12,699 nucleotides of DNA, from contig DAIDJH010000018.1 of NCBI GenBank assembly GCA_027451425.1, forward strand, positions 1 to 12,699. Reading direction: 5' to 3'. Shown piece after piece: positions 1-7,483 of the stretch; the first letter of the stretch is position 1; every line of letters begins with the position of its first letter. Origin of the DNA: Bdellovibrionales bacterium. GTDB lineage: Bacteria; Bdellovibrionota; Bdellovibrionia; Bdellovibrionales; UBA1609. The notes under the pieces were generated by a model. That model was not told the DNA's origin. It saw only the letters and a program-made list of their open reading frames with translations, and ran no database searches. The translations under genes and the position numbers were made by a program.

Positions 1-674
1 CCCGTTTGGTGCACGACGCGTACATTTCTTAACCATTCGCCGTCTTCACTTATACCTTTAATCAAAACATTGTTGAGCGCTCGCGAACCCTGACTCCCGC
101 CAAAAACGAGCAAGTGAAATTCTTCCGCCGTTGAAACGTTTGGCTTTAACGTTTCAATTTCACGCCGCACCGGCATATGCACCTTTGTGACGTGCGCGCT
201 TTTCAACAATTCACCGGCCTCGCCAAAAACCACCAGACACCTGCTCACGAATCGTGCCAGAATACGATTGGCAAGACCCGGGTAAGCATTCGGCTCCCAA
301 ATGTAAGCCCGAACCCGCATAAGCGCTGCCGCTAAAACGACAGGGCCGGACGCGTAACCGCCAACCCCCACTACGGCAATTGGACGCAATTTCGCTATCA
401 GCCAAAAAGATTTAACCATGGCCGCCGGCAACATAAGCAAGGTTGTCAGTCGCTCTCGCCAGCCGACATTGCGGTTCAACCGGCCGATAGAGATGAAATG
501 AAGGCGAAGTCCCGCGCGCGGCACAAGCTTCGCCTCAAGCCCCGATGGAGTGCCGACAAACTCCACGCGAACATTCGCATCTAGTTTTTTAATCGCCTCG
601 GCCATGGCGAGCGCCGGATATATGTGACCGCCCGTTCCGCCACCAGAAAATAAAATAAGCTTATTTTGTCCCAT
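1..674 (-). CDS. murG: MurG, lipid II-forming GlcNAc transferase (partial, 3' end outside window)
   Basis: MurG transfers GlcNAc from UDP-GlcNAc to lipid I at the inner face of the cytoplasmic membrane, making lipid II. The frame is open from the ATG at 674 to the left edge: 224 codons of a protein usually about 355 long, so the N-terminal domain and the start of the UDP-GlcNAc-binding domain are visible. Seen: GGGTGGHIYPALA (residues 11-23, glycine-rich loop with His17), GVGGYASGP (103-111), EPNAYPGLANR (127-137), FGGSQGSRALN (191-201) and HQTG at the edge. These match MurG closely. The start ATG overlaps the ftsW stop (TAATG) and no clear Shine-Dalgarno precedes it, so translational coupling to ftsW is likely. 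The ftsW-murG order is that of the dcw cluster; murC would be expected beyond the edge. Confidence 0.97.
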   Translation of the reverse strand, partial: MGQNKLILFSGGGTGGHIYPALAMAEAIKKLDANVRVEFVGTPSGLEAKLVPRAGLRLHFISIGRLNRNVGWRERLTTLLMLPAAMVKSFWLIAKLRPIAVVGVGGYASGPVVLAAALMRVRAYIWEPNAYPGLANRILARFVSRCLVVFGEAGELLKSAHVTKVHMPVRREIETLKPNVSTAEEFHLLVFGGSQGSRALNNVLIKGISEDGEWLRNVRVVHQT

Positions 675-1789
675 TACACTTTGAGGTAGGAGCGCATCGC
701 CCCCGAACGCGTTTCACGATCAATGTTGAGGAGAATGCCAAGCGCCACCGCCGTCGCGAGAAGTTGGCTGCCGCCATAACTTAAAAATGGCATGCCAAGA
801 CCTTTTGTCGGCAAAAGCCCCATGGCGACCCCCGCGTTGACAATTGTGGTTATCGCAAAAGTCAAAACGATACCGAGTGCAATCATTTTTTGCCGCTCAT
901 CGCGCGCCTGCGCGGTGATTTGCAAACCACGAAGCACAAGAAATCCGAGAATCATCATCACCACAAGAATCCCGACGAAGCCAAGCTCTTCGCCCAAAAC
1001 AGAAAGTGTGAAGTCGGTATGCGCTTCGGGCAGAAAAAATAATTTGCTTTGCCCTTGGCCGAGCCCCACCCCAATGATCCCGCCGGCGTGAAACCCAAGC
1101 ATGCTTTGAATCACCTGAAATCCTTTATGTTTAGGGTCTGACCATGGGTTGAGAAATGCAAGAATCCGCGCCATTCGATAACTTTGGCGCACAATTAGAA
1201 TATAAAATGACATGCCAAGCGCCACCGCTCCGCCAAACACGTATCGAAGCGACAACCCTCGTGAAAACAAAATGCAAAAGACCACGACAGAGATAATGGC
1301 GAATGATCCGAAGTCCGGCTGTCGCAATAAAAGCACAATGGGTGCCACAACACCCAGCCATGCCAATACGGCACGCGCACGCAGCTCCACAAATTCTTTG
1401 GCGGTCAAAAGATATGCGACAACTGCCGGCGTCATGTATTTCAAGAGCTCACTCGGTTGAAAGCGAAAGACTGACGCGATCGGAATCCATCTCGCTGCGC
1501 CGCCAGCTCGCACGCCGATATGAGGTATAAGCGTGAGTACGACGCCCACAGCCGCGACCCCCCACAAAAGCAACATCAACTTTTCTAAAACCCGCCAGGA
1601 GAAATAGGCAAACGCCAGAACAAGCGCGATGCCGAGAAGAATAAATAAGGCTTGTTTCTTAACGAAAAATAACCCGTCGTTGAACGATTCAATGGCGAAA
1701 ATGTAACTGGATGAGTAGATTTGCACAAGGCCAAGGCCCATCAAAAAAACGATGGCGAGAAACAAACCGCGATCCATTTGTGCACGCAT
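674..1789 (-). CDS. ftsW: FtsW, SEDS peptidoglycan glycosyltransferase
   Basis: FtsW is the septal SEDS glycosyltransferase, which polymerises lipid II together with a class B PBP during division. The 371-residue protein is strongly hydrophobic, with about ten membrane segments. Family motifs are present: GGAARWI (96-102), FQPSELLK (110-117), RQPDFGS (156-162), the FtsW/RodA signature KLFFLPEAHTDF (249-260) with the Asp (259) matching the proposed catalytic residue, LGEELGF (265-271) and LPTKGLGMPFLSYGGSQL (326-343). The PEAHTDF and PTKG...SYGGS blocks favour FtsW over RodA, as does murG immediately downstream. The ATG at 1789 is used here; a second in-frame ATG lies at 1777 (Met5), and neither has a strong ribosome site. 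The upstream neighbour is an M23 peptidase 37 bases away, not murD as in a standard dcw cluster. Confidence 0.96.
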   Translation of the reverse strand: MRAQMDRGLFLAIVFLMGLGLVQIYSSSYIFAIESFNDGLFFVKKQALFILLGIALVLAFAYFSWRVLEKLMLLLWGVAAVGVVLTLIPHIGVRAGGAARWIPIASVFRFQPSELLKYMTPAVVAYLLTAKEFVELRARAVLAWLGVVAPIVLLLRQPDFGSFAIISVVVFCILFSRGLSLRYVFGGAVALGMSFYILIVRQSYRMARILAFLNPWSDPKHKGFQVIQSMLGFHAGGIIGVGLGQGQSKLFFLPEAHTDFTLSVLGEELGFVGILVVMMILGFLVLRGLQITAQARDERQKMIALGIVLTFAITTIVNAGVAMGLLPTKGLGMPFLSYGGSQLLATAVALGILLNIDRETRSGAMRSYLKV

Positions 1790-1826
1790 GGCTCAATGGT
1801 ACCCGCAGTCGCAGCGCCAAATCAAC

Positions 1827-2843
1827 TTACTCGTCTAAAATATAATTCAGCGGATTGACGGGCACACCGTTGACGCGGACTTCGTAGTGCAGGTGCGGTC
1901 CTGTCGAGCGTCCAGTGCTACCGACAGCCGAAATAATATCGTGGCGCTTTACCTTTTGCCCAAGTTGAACATAAATTTGCGAATTGTGTCCATAGCGCGT
2001 TCGAACGCCGTAACCATGATCGATCACGAGAAGTTTGCCGTAACCCGCTTCGTAGCCTATATATGAAACCACTCCATCCGCCGGAGCCATTACCGGAGTG
2101 CCAATAGGCGCAGCAATATCCAATCCCGCGTGGAGTTCTTGTCGCCCCGTGAACGGATCTACACGATAACCAAACGGCGAGGTGAACCATCCCGGCACCG
2201 GCTTTATACTGGGTGTTGCATTCAAGATCGATTGCCGGTCTTGCAAAAGTTCTTGCAACTGAATGACCCCCTGCTCTTCAAGGGTCGACTCTTTCACGGC
2301 ACGATCAATTCGAATGGAGAGATCGGCATAATCATTGTCGTGCGTAGCTGAAAGCTCGCCACGCATTTCATCAAGCGGGGGCCGCTGCAAAAAAGTGGCA
2401 TCCGGTTTTATAAATTCCGTTGACGCCGGAGCGCGCACGTTGCCATCAGGCATCCCCGTTTCGTACTGCGCCATGTTTTGTTCGAAACGCGGCACATGCG
2501 GAACAGATAAACTCGTCACGCGGTCGTCGTCTTCGATATTGGTGATGAGCTTGATTTTTGTCGTCAGCGTCTTAATACGATCTAAACTATCTTCGAGGGT
2601 AGAAAGTTTACCCGCGACAACCGCAAATTGCCGCGTGAGCTGCACATTCTCGGCCCGCAATCGTTTATTCTGGCCTTGCTCAAGGAGTAAGCCAAAATAA
2701 TCGACCCCAATGGCAGCTAATAATACGACAAAAATAATGGCCGTCGCGACGAAGGTCTTGACCCACGCCGAACGAACGGTAATTGCGTGCGTTTTACCAT
2801 GACGATTGCTGGTAATGAGAAACGTATAAGTTTTTGACTCCAC
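1827..2843 (-). CDS. Membrane-anchored M23 (LytM) peptidoglycan metallopeptidase
   Basis: Predicted zinc endopeptidase that cuts peptide cross-links of peptidoglycan in the periplasm. Of 338 residues, about 1-28 are cytoplasmic, 29-52 form a single membrane anchor (no cleavage site seen), and 53-100 look coiled-coil. A variable linker runs to about 215, and the M23 domain fills the C-terminus from the SPFGYRVDPFTG block (222-233). All zinc and catalytic positions are there: HAGLD (His238, Asp242) and GPHLHYEV (His317, His319), so it should be active rather than a degenerate EnvC/NlpD-type activator. The start is GTG: the in-frame stop TAA lies six codons upstream and no ATG is available in that frame. 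A GGGGGA run sits only three bases before it. It lies between the PP2C gene and ftsW, so a role in division or wall remodelling is inferred. Confidence 0.9.
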   Translation of the reverse strand: MESKTYTFLITSNRHGKTHAITVRSAWVKTFVATAIIFVVLLAAIGVDYFGLLLEQGQNKRLRAENVQLTRQFAVVAGKLSTLEDSLDRIKTLTTKIKLITNIEDDDRVTSLSVPHVPRFEQNMAQYETGMPDGNVRAPASTEFIKPDATFLQRPPLDEMRGELSATHDNDYADLSIRIDRAVKESTLEEQGVIQLQELLQDRQSILNATPSIKPVPGWFTSPFGYRVDPFTGRQELHAGLDIAAPIGTPVMAPADGVVSYIGYEAGYGKLLVIDHGYGVRTRYGHNSQIYVQLGQKVKRHDIISAVGSTGRSTGPHLHYEVRVNGVPVNPLNYILDE

Positions 2844-2882
2844 CCATCCCCCACTATCTTAGACACGCCACAATGGCAACGG

Positions 2883-3614
2883 TTAATTCACCTTCAAAAC
2901 GATGACGCTAATGTTGTCATCACCACCAGCTTTTTTCGCTTCATCGATAAATTTGCCAACAGTTGAACCTATCTGGTTTTTTCGAAAAATTTCAGCAATG
3001 ACTTCATTTGAAACAAGTCCACAAAGCCCATCAGAGCACAGTAAATAAATTTCACCCGGCACAATTTCACGCTCCACCACATCGACGTCGACATCTTCTT
3101 CGAATCCCACGCTTCGGGTAATGACGTTTCGGCCGACCAGACTTGCGTCCGGCCGGTTCGGGTCCAAAGTTCCCGCACGAATCGCTTCGTTAATGAGGGA
3201 GTGATCTTCGGTGATTTGCCACAAGTTGTTTTCTTTGAACAGGTAAGCTCGTGAATCTCCGACGTTGGCCACATACATTTTGCCGTCATAACTGAACGCC
3301 AGGACCATGGTCGTGCCCATGCCCATAAGCTCTGTGCGTTCATGGTTACTTTTGTGAAAAATACGCCGACTCGCTTCGCGATAAGCCATCTTGAGCGCAT
3401 CACGCGGAGCGATTTTTTGGCCCGATTCAAGCTGCTCTTCGATCACGTCACGCACGGTTTCTACCGCCATGGCGGACGCCACTTCGCCGCCGCGATGACC
3501 GCCCATGCCGTCAGCTACAATAAATAGCGACAATTTCTTATCAACAAGAATGCTGTCTTGGTTGTTGTCTCGTTTTAAGCCAACATCCGTTTGTCCCCAT
3601 ACATCTAAAAGCAT
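2883..3614 (-). CDS. PP2C-family Ser/Thr protein phosphatase (Stp1/PrpC type)
   Basis: Metal-dependent phosphatase that removes phosphate from Ser/Thr of proteins. It is cytosolic, with no signal or membrane segment. With the ATG at 3614 it has 243 residues, the normal length for single-domain bacterial PP2C. Motifs in order: GLKRDNNQDS (12-21, Asp20), VADGMGGHRGGE (33-44, Asp35-Gly36), GDSRAYLF (119-126), TEDHSL (135-140), CSDGL (193-197, Asp195) and GGDDNISVIV (230-239). All metal-binding Asp residues are present, so it should be active. The ATG has a GGGGG run four bases upstream; an in-frame TTG at 3635 would add seven residues but lacks a ribosome site. It is the first gene of the putative operon with the M23 peptidase, ftsW and murG. 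Such phosphatases often pair with PASTA kinases acting on division proteins, but no kinase is visible here. Confidence 0.93.
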   Translation of the reverse strand: MLLDVWGQTDVGLKRDNNQDSILVDKKLSLFIVADGMGGHRGGEVASAMAVETVRDVIEEQLESGQKIAPRDALKMAYREASRRIFHKSNHERTELMGMGTTMVLAFSYDGKMYVANVGDSRAYLFKENNLWQITEDHSLINEAIRAGTLDPNRPDASLVGRNVITRSVGFEEDVDVDVVEREIVPGEIYLLCSDGLCGLVSNEVIAEIFRKNQIGSTVGKFIDEAKKAGGDDNISVIVLKVN

Positions 3615-3687
3615 ACAGCCCCCAGTGTATGCCAATTCCGCACAAAGATTAACTTAAAAAAGCCCTTCGACATTCCGAAATAGAATT

Positions 3688-4647
3688 GTGCGCGCATGGC
3701 TTCGGAATACATTATTTGTATGCATCCTGATTTCGCTTTTTATCCACATTTCCGTGTGGATGAGTCTGCGGTTTGCCAAATCCCCGCCGCCTCAGAAAAA
3801 AATCGAAGTTACAATTCTTGACAAAAGTCCGGTGCCTAAAAATACGGCTCAAGAATCCGCACCCATCAAACAGATCGTGCAGCAACCTGACCAAGCCTTA
3901 AACAATGAGATCAACCCAAACTCAAAATATTTAAGCGCCCACAACCAAAGCGTCGTTCATGAAACGCGTGCAAAAGCCATTGGCGCATTCCGCAACACGG
4001 CCGGAACCGGCGAAAACCATTTGCGAGCACGTGCTATGCCAAAGGTGGCCAGTCACTCACATGGATCCAAAACAAAGACACGCGTTCACGTTCAAACCCA
4101 CGGCACGCTCCCGACGCTCGCTGATCTTTCGCCGAAATTCGACCCCTCTCAATCTCCACAAATGGATGACACCGATATCGGCAACGGACAAGCTCCGAGC
4201 CAAACTGACGATTTTTTAAAAGACACGCCGCCAAGCCTCGAAACACTTCTCAACACAAAACAGTTTATTTACTACACTTATTATCAACGAATTCGCGCCC
4301 GCATCCGCCAATATTGGGCACCCTGCATACGTAAAAAAGTTGAGAAAATATTTGCCGAAGGCCGCTCCCTTGCGTCCGATCAAGACCATATCACCCGCGT
4401 CATTATTGTACTTGATCGAAATGGTAATCTTATCAAGGTGGAGGTCGTCGGCATTAGCGGCGTCAAAGAACTCGATGACGCAGCCGTCGAGGCCTTTCGT
4501 GCAGCAGCCCCATTCCCTCATCCACCCAAAGGAATTGTTGGCCCTGACGGCTATATCCGCATCAACTGGAGCTTTATCCTACAAGCTGACAATACAGACC
4601 CAACTCTGCTAAAAGGTCTTTACGCAAAAAGTGATCAAGACGATTAG
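3688..4647 (+). CDS. TonB-family energy transducer with C-terminal TonB domain
   Basis: Predicted inner-membrane protein that spans the periplasm and couples ExbB/ExbD-type proton-motive energy to outer-membrane partners. Of 319 residues, a single N-terminal membrane helix covers about 8-28 and contains the Ser16-x3-His20 pair that TonB and TolA use for ExbB/D contact. A short proline patch follows (33-36). Residues 50-190 are polar and low in recognisable structure, and a TonB_C/TolA-like domain spans about 195-298. In it: YYQRIRARIRQYWAP (198-212), RVIIVLDRNGNLIKVEVV (237-254), LDDAAVEAFRAAAPFPHPP (262-280) and GYIRINWSF (288-296). The start is GTG with no strong Shine-Dalgarno; there is no in-frame ATG between it and the upstream stop. 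It ends in tandem stops TAG TGA, 16 bases before the E1 gene, so the two are probably cotranscribed. Confidence 0.85.
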   Translation: MRAWLRNTLFVCILISLFIHISVWMSLRFAKSPPPQKKIEVTILDKSPVPKNTAQESAPIKQIVQQPDQALNNEINPNSKYLSAHNQSVVHETRAKAIGAFRNTAGTGENHLRARAMPKVASHSHGSKTKTRVHVQTHGTLPTLADLSPKFDPSQSPQMDDTDIGNGQAPSQTDDFLKDTPPSLETLLNTKQFIYYTYYQRIRARIRQYWAPCIRKKVEKIFAEGRSLASDQDHITRVIIVLDRNGNLIKVEVVGISGVKELDDAAVEAFRAAAPFPHPPKGIVGPDGYIRINWSFILQADNTDPTLLKGLYAKSDQDD

Positions 4648-4650
4648 TGA

Positions 4651-4657
4651 GTAGGAG
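4651..4657 (+). promoter_or_regulatory. Ribosome binding site fixing the GTG start of the E1 gene
   Basis: GTAGGAG lies six bases before the GTG at 4664, in the 16-base gap after the TonB-family gene. It is the best Shine-Dalgarno in the plus-strand block and supports GTG 4664 as the start. Confidence 0.75.
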
Positions 4658-4663
4658 CCTCGC

Positions 4664-7483
4664 GTGAAAAATTCAAAACCATTCCCATCGGACTTAACCG
4701 TCCTCAACTCAATCGTTCGACGCGCCCATTATCTGGCAAGTCGAATGATCTATGTTGCCAATCAACGTGACGACAAAGAAAAAGGCGATCCGAAAGTCGG
4801 CGGTCATGCTTCGGCTTCAGCCAGCGCCATTCATATTTTGGGAGCGATCCACCTTGTCATGAAATCTGGTTTTGATCACGTCGCGAACAAGCCTCACGCC
4901 TCGCCGGCTGACCACGCCTACAATTATCTGCTCAATTTGTTTTTGCACGATGATCTAAGGCGCTTTTCGGTTGAAGAAAAAAATCAAGCAATGACGGGCC
5001 TGCGCGCATTTTCGAAAAATGGCGAGCCCGTTTTTCAGTCCTATCATTCGGCGTACGACCCTGATTGCCACAACTTCTTCCCGTCGGGGACGGTTGGCAT
5101 TCCGCCAGTCAATGCCGGCTATTTAGCACTGGCTTATAGGTATGCAAAGCGCCACAACTACGAAGTGCCCGATGCGCATTTTTGGTGCATTTGCGGTGAT
5201 TCGGAATTTCGCGAAGGCTCTCTCCACGAAGCGATACCCGATCTCGCCGAACGCGAAGTCGGAAATCTCACCTGGATCATCGACTACAACCGACAATCTC
5301 TCGACGGACATCGAATCCCCAACAATAAAGTCACCGGCTACACCGACGACCAACGTATCAAGCGCGCTATGGAAGCCAATGGCTGGGAAGTTCTCGAAGC
5401 TCGCCATGGCCGCAAACGTCTTGAGTTTTTCGCGCGACCAGGCGGCGAAGAGTTTCGCCGTTGGTTCGAACATGACTTGAGCGATTACGAACTGCAAGCT
5501 CTGCTCTTGGTGAAAGAACCGAAAGAGCTCCTGGCGTTTCTTCGCGATCATCATGGAACGCAAATCAAGAACCTCGATAAGTTTTTGAAAAATGTAAGCG
5601 CACAAGAATTTCATGAAATGCTCCACGATTTTGGCGGTCATGACCTCGAAGTGTTGCTCGAAATGTTACGCGCCAGCAAAAAAACGACGAATAAACCAAC
5701 CATGATAATAGCCCATACGGTTAAAGGCTGGGGCCTTGAAATGGCGGGTCAGGCCGGCAATCACTCCGCACTCCCCGAAGGAGACGAAGTCGCGCGTTTA
5801 CAAAAATTGACCGGCCTACGCCCTGAGCAGATTTTTGCCGGGTTTGAAAAGAATTCTCCGGAAGATAATTTTTTGCTGAAACGCAGTGATGAACTTTACT
5901 CACAAATTAAAGAGCAGCACGCTCTGCGCACTCGAAACGTCGAAAAATTCTCCGGCCTCATGAACCGCTTTGGCGAACTCCCCGAATCTCTCGACATCAA
6001 CTACAAAATGGCGAACTACCCCCATACACAGTGGATGCTTGGACAACTTACGGCCAAACTCACGCGGATTGCCAACACTTCGCTTGATGTCGGCGCACAA
6101 ACAAAGACTGACGTAAAAAAACGCGAACTGAGCGACGCCGAGAAAAAATGGAAAACGGCCTCTGAGCTTATTGTATCGATGGCCCCCGACGTTGGAACTT
6201 CAACAAACATGAACCCGTCGATGGACGGCAAAGTCTTTGGCGCCGAAGTCACTGAAGATGTCGAAGCCGAATTGAATGTGAAAGACAAGGGCGTACCGGA
6301 TCTTGTGCCCGGCGAACAGGAGGCCGATCGGTTTTTGCGTTTCGAAATTGCCGAAGGCAACGTTATGTCGTGCATGGGCTCGTTCGGCCGTCTTCGCGAC
6401 ATCTTGGGAATCCCCGTTTTACCGCTGATGACCGTTTATGACTTCTTCATCAAACGCGCGCTCGATCAATATTTTTACGATCTTTACTGGAAGTCGAGCT
6501 TCATTTTAGTGGGCACCCCATCAGGGGTAACGCTTTCACCCGAAGGCGCACAGCATGGGTGGAAGTCGGACTTTCAAATCCCCAATCAAATTTGTTGGGA
6601 GCCGTTCTTCGTTCAAGAACTCGATTGGATTATGTGCGAGTCCATTCGCCGGCACATGGCCCACGACAATGAGGAACGCACCGGCGTGCTCATTCGCGGC
6701 GTCACGCGCGGCGCGGATCAAAAGGATTTTCTTAAATATTTACGGCAGCAACGTCGATTTAAGTCCGATGACGGTCAGCTCGCGCAATCCTGCGGCCTTC
6801 ATCCACAAAATTTTGCAATCGCCAATGCCATTGATGAAAGTTCTGTCTCTGCTGTCGCGGACAACGAGATTCTTCAACAGGTGCGGCTTGATGTTCTCTC
6901 CGGCGCCTACTATTTGATCGACTACCGTGGTTACGCTGGCTATGAACCGGGTGATAATGTCGTTCATATTTTTTCAATGGGTTCGCTCACAACCGAAGCC
7001 ATGCTGGCCTCGCAAAAACTCCTTGAGCGCGGCATCTACGCAAATGTGATCGTAGTCACAAGCCCTGATCTTCTCGTCGGCAATCTCGGAGCGCATAACG
7101 ATTACCACCATTTACGCTACGGCCTGCAAATTGACTCCACACTTTATGTAAAGCCTGTCCAAAACGGTCACCTCGAACGGCCGGACCTCGTGACTGTCGC
7201 CGGTCGAAGAATACCGATCGTAAGCGTGCATGATGGTGAGCCCGGACTTCTAGATAACATCGGCTCTCTTGTGGGTGTGCGCCACGAATCACTCGCGGTT
7301 CGCAGACATTCAAAATGCGGTCGCCCCGTCGACGTTTACCGTTACCACCACATCGATTCGGATTCCGTCGTTGAGGCATGCGGTAAAGTTTTAAATGAAA
7401 CAGCTCTCGAAAAAGTCGACGTTTCAACGGCGGCTCTCGTGAACTTGCGCGAAATCTTACATGCCGAAAATCGTTCACACTAA
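4664..7483 (+). CDS. aceE: Homodimeric 2-oxoacid dehydrogenase E1 (AceE-like), ThDP-dependent
   Basis: Best read as a pyruvate dehydrogenase E1 of the single-chain alpha2 type: ThDP-dependent decarboxylation of pyruvate and transfer of the acetyl group to E2 lipoyl groups. Its 939 residues compare with about 887 in E. coli AceE. Visible: GGHASASASA (46-55; His48 matches the AceE GGH), SYHSAYDP (126-133), the ThDP/Mg block GDSEFREGSLHEA (178-190) ending in DYNRQSLDG (207-215), IIAHTVKGWG (348-357), NHSAL (366-370; His367 probably equals the catalytic loop His), FEIAEGN (560-566; Glu564 probably the cofactor-activating Glu), and GTPSGVTLSPEGAQHG (617-632). The GDG...NxN of AceE is here GDS...DYN, as in transketolases, so substrate is less certain than fold. 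Residues 480-545 are polar and poorly conserved by eye. No E2 or E3 gene is nearby. The gene symbol is by family resemblance only. Confidence 0.8.
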   Translation: MKNSKPFPSDLTVLNSIVRRAHYLASRMIYVANQRDDKEKGDPKVGGHASASASAIHILGAIHLVMKSGFDHVANKPHASPADHAYNYLLNLFLHDDLRRFSVEEKNQAMTGLRAFSKNGEPVFQSYHSAYDPDCHNFFPSGTVGIPPVNAGYLALAYRYAKRHNYEVPDAHFWCICGDSEFREGSLHEAIPDLAEREVGNLTWIIDYNRQSLDGHRIPNNKVTGYTDDQRIKRAMEANGWEVLEARHGRKRLEFFARPGGEEFRRWFEHDLSDYELQALLLVKEPKELLAFLRDHHGTQIKNLDKFLKNVSAQEFHEMLHDFGGHDLEVLLEMLRASKKTTNKPTMIIAHTVKGWGLEMAGQAGNHSALPEGDEVARLQKLTGLRPEQIFAGFEKNSPEDNFLLKRSDELYSQIKEQHALRTRNVEKFSGLMNRFGELPESLDINYKMANYPHTQWMLGQLTAKLTRIANTSLDVGAQTKTDVKKRELSDAEKKWKTASELIVSMAPDVGTSTNMNPSMDGKVFGAEVTEDVEAELNVKDKGVPDLVPGEQEADRFLRFEIAEGNVMSCMGSFGRLRDILGIPVLPLMTVYDFFIKRALDQYFYDLYWKSSFILVGTPSGVTLSPEGAQHGWKSDFQIPNQICWEPFFVQELDWIMCESIRRHMAHDNEERTGVLIRGVTRGADQKDFLKYLRQQRRFKSDDGQLAQSCGLHPQNFAIANAIDESSVSAVADNEILQQVRLDVLSGAYYLIDYRGYAGYEPGDNVVHIFSMGSLTTEAMLASQKLLERGIYANVIVVTSPDLLVGNLGAHNDYHHLRYGLQIDSTLYVKPVQNGHLERPDLVTVAGRRIPIVSVHDGEPGLLDNIGSLVGVRHESLAVRRHSKCGRPVDVYRYHHIDSDSVVEACGKVLNETALEKVDVSTAALVNLREILHAENRSH

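Noticed and set aside
3615..3635. TTG start that would lengthen the PP2C phosphatase by seven residues
   Set aside because: No ribosome site before the TTG; the ATG at 3614 has a G-run at usable spacing and gives the usual family start.
3681..3686. TAGAAT as a -10 box for the TonB-family gene
   Set aside because: It ends one base before the GTG, so transcription would begin inside the gene, and there is no -35 at the proper distance. No promoter is called in the divergent gap.
5123..5641. 172-codon minus-strand ORF opposite the E1 gene
   Set aside because: It lies wholly antisense to strongly conserved E1 sequence and shows no motif; it is a by-product of codon use on the other strand.
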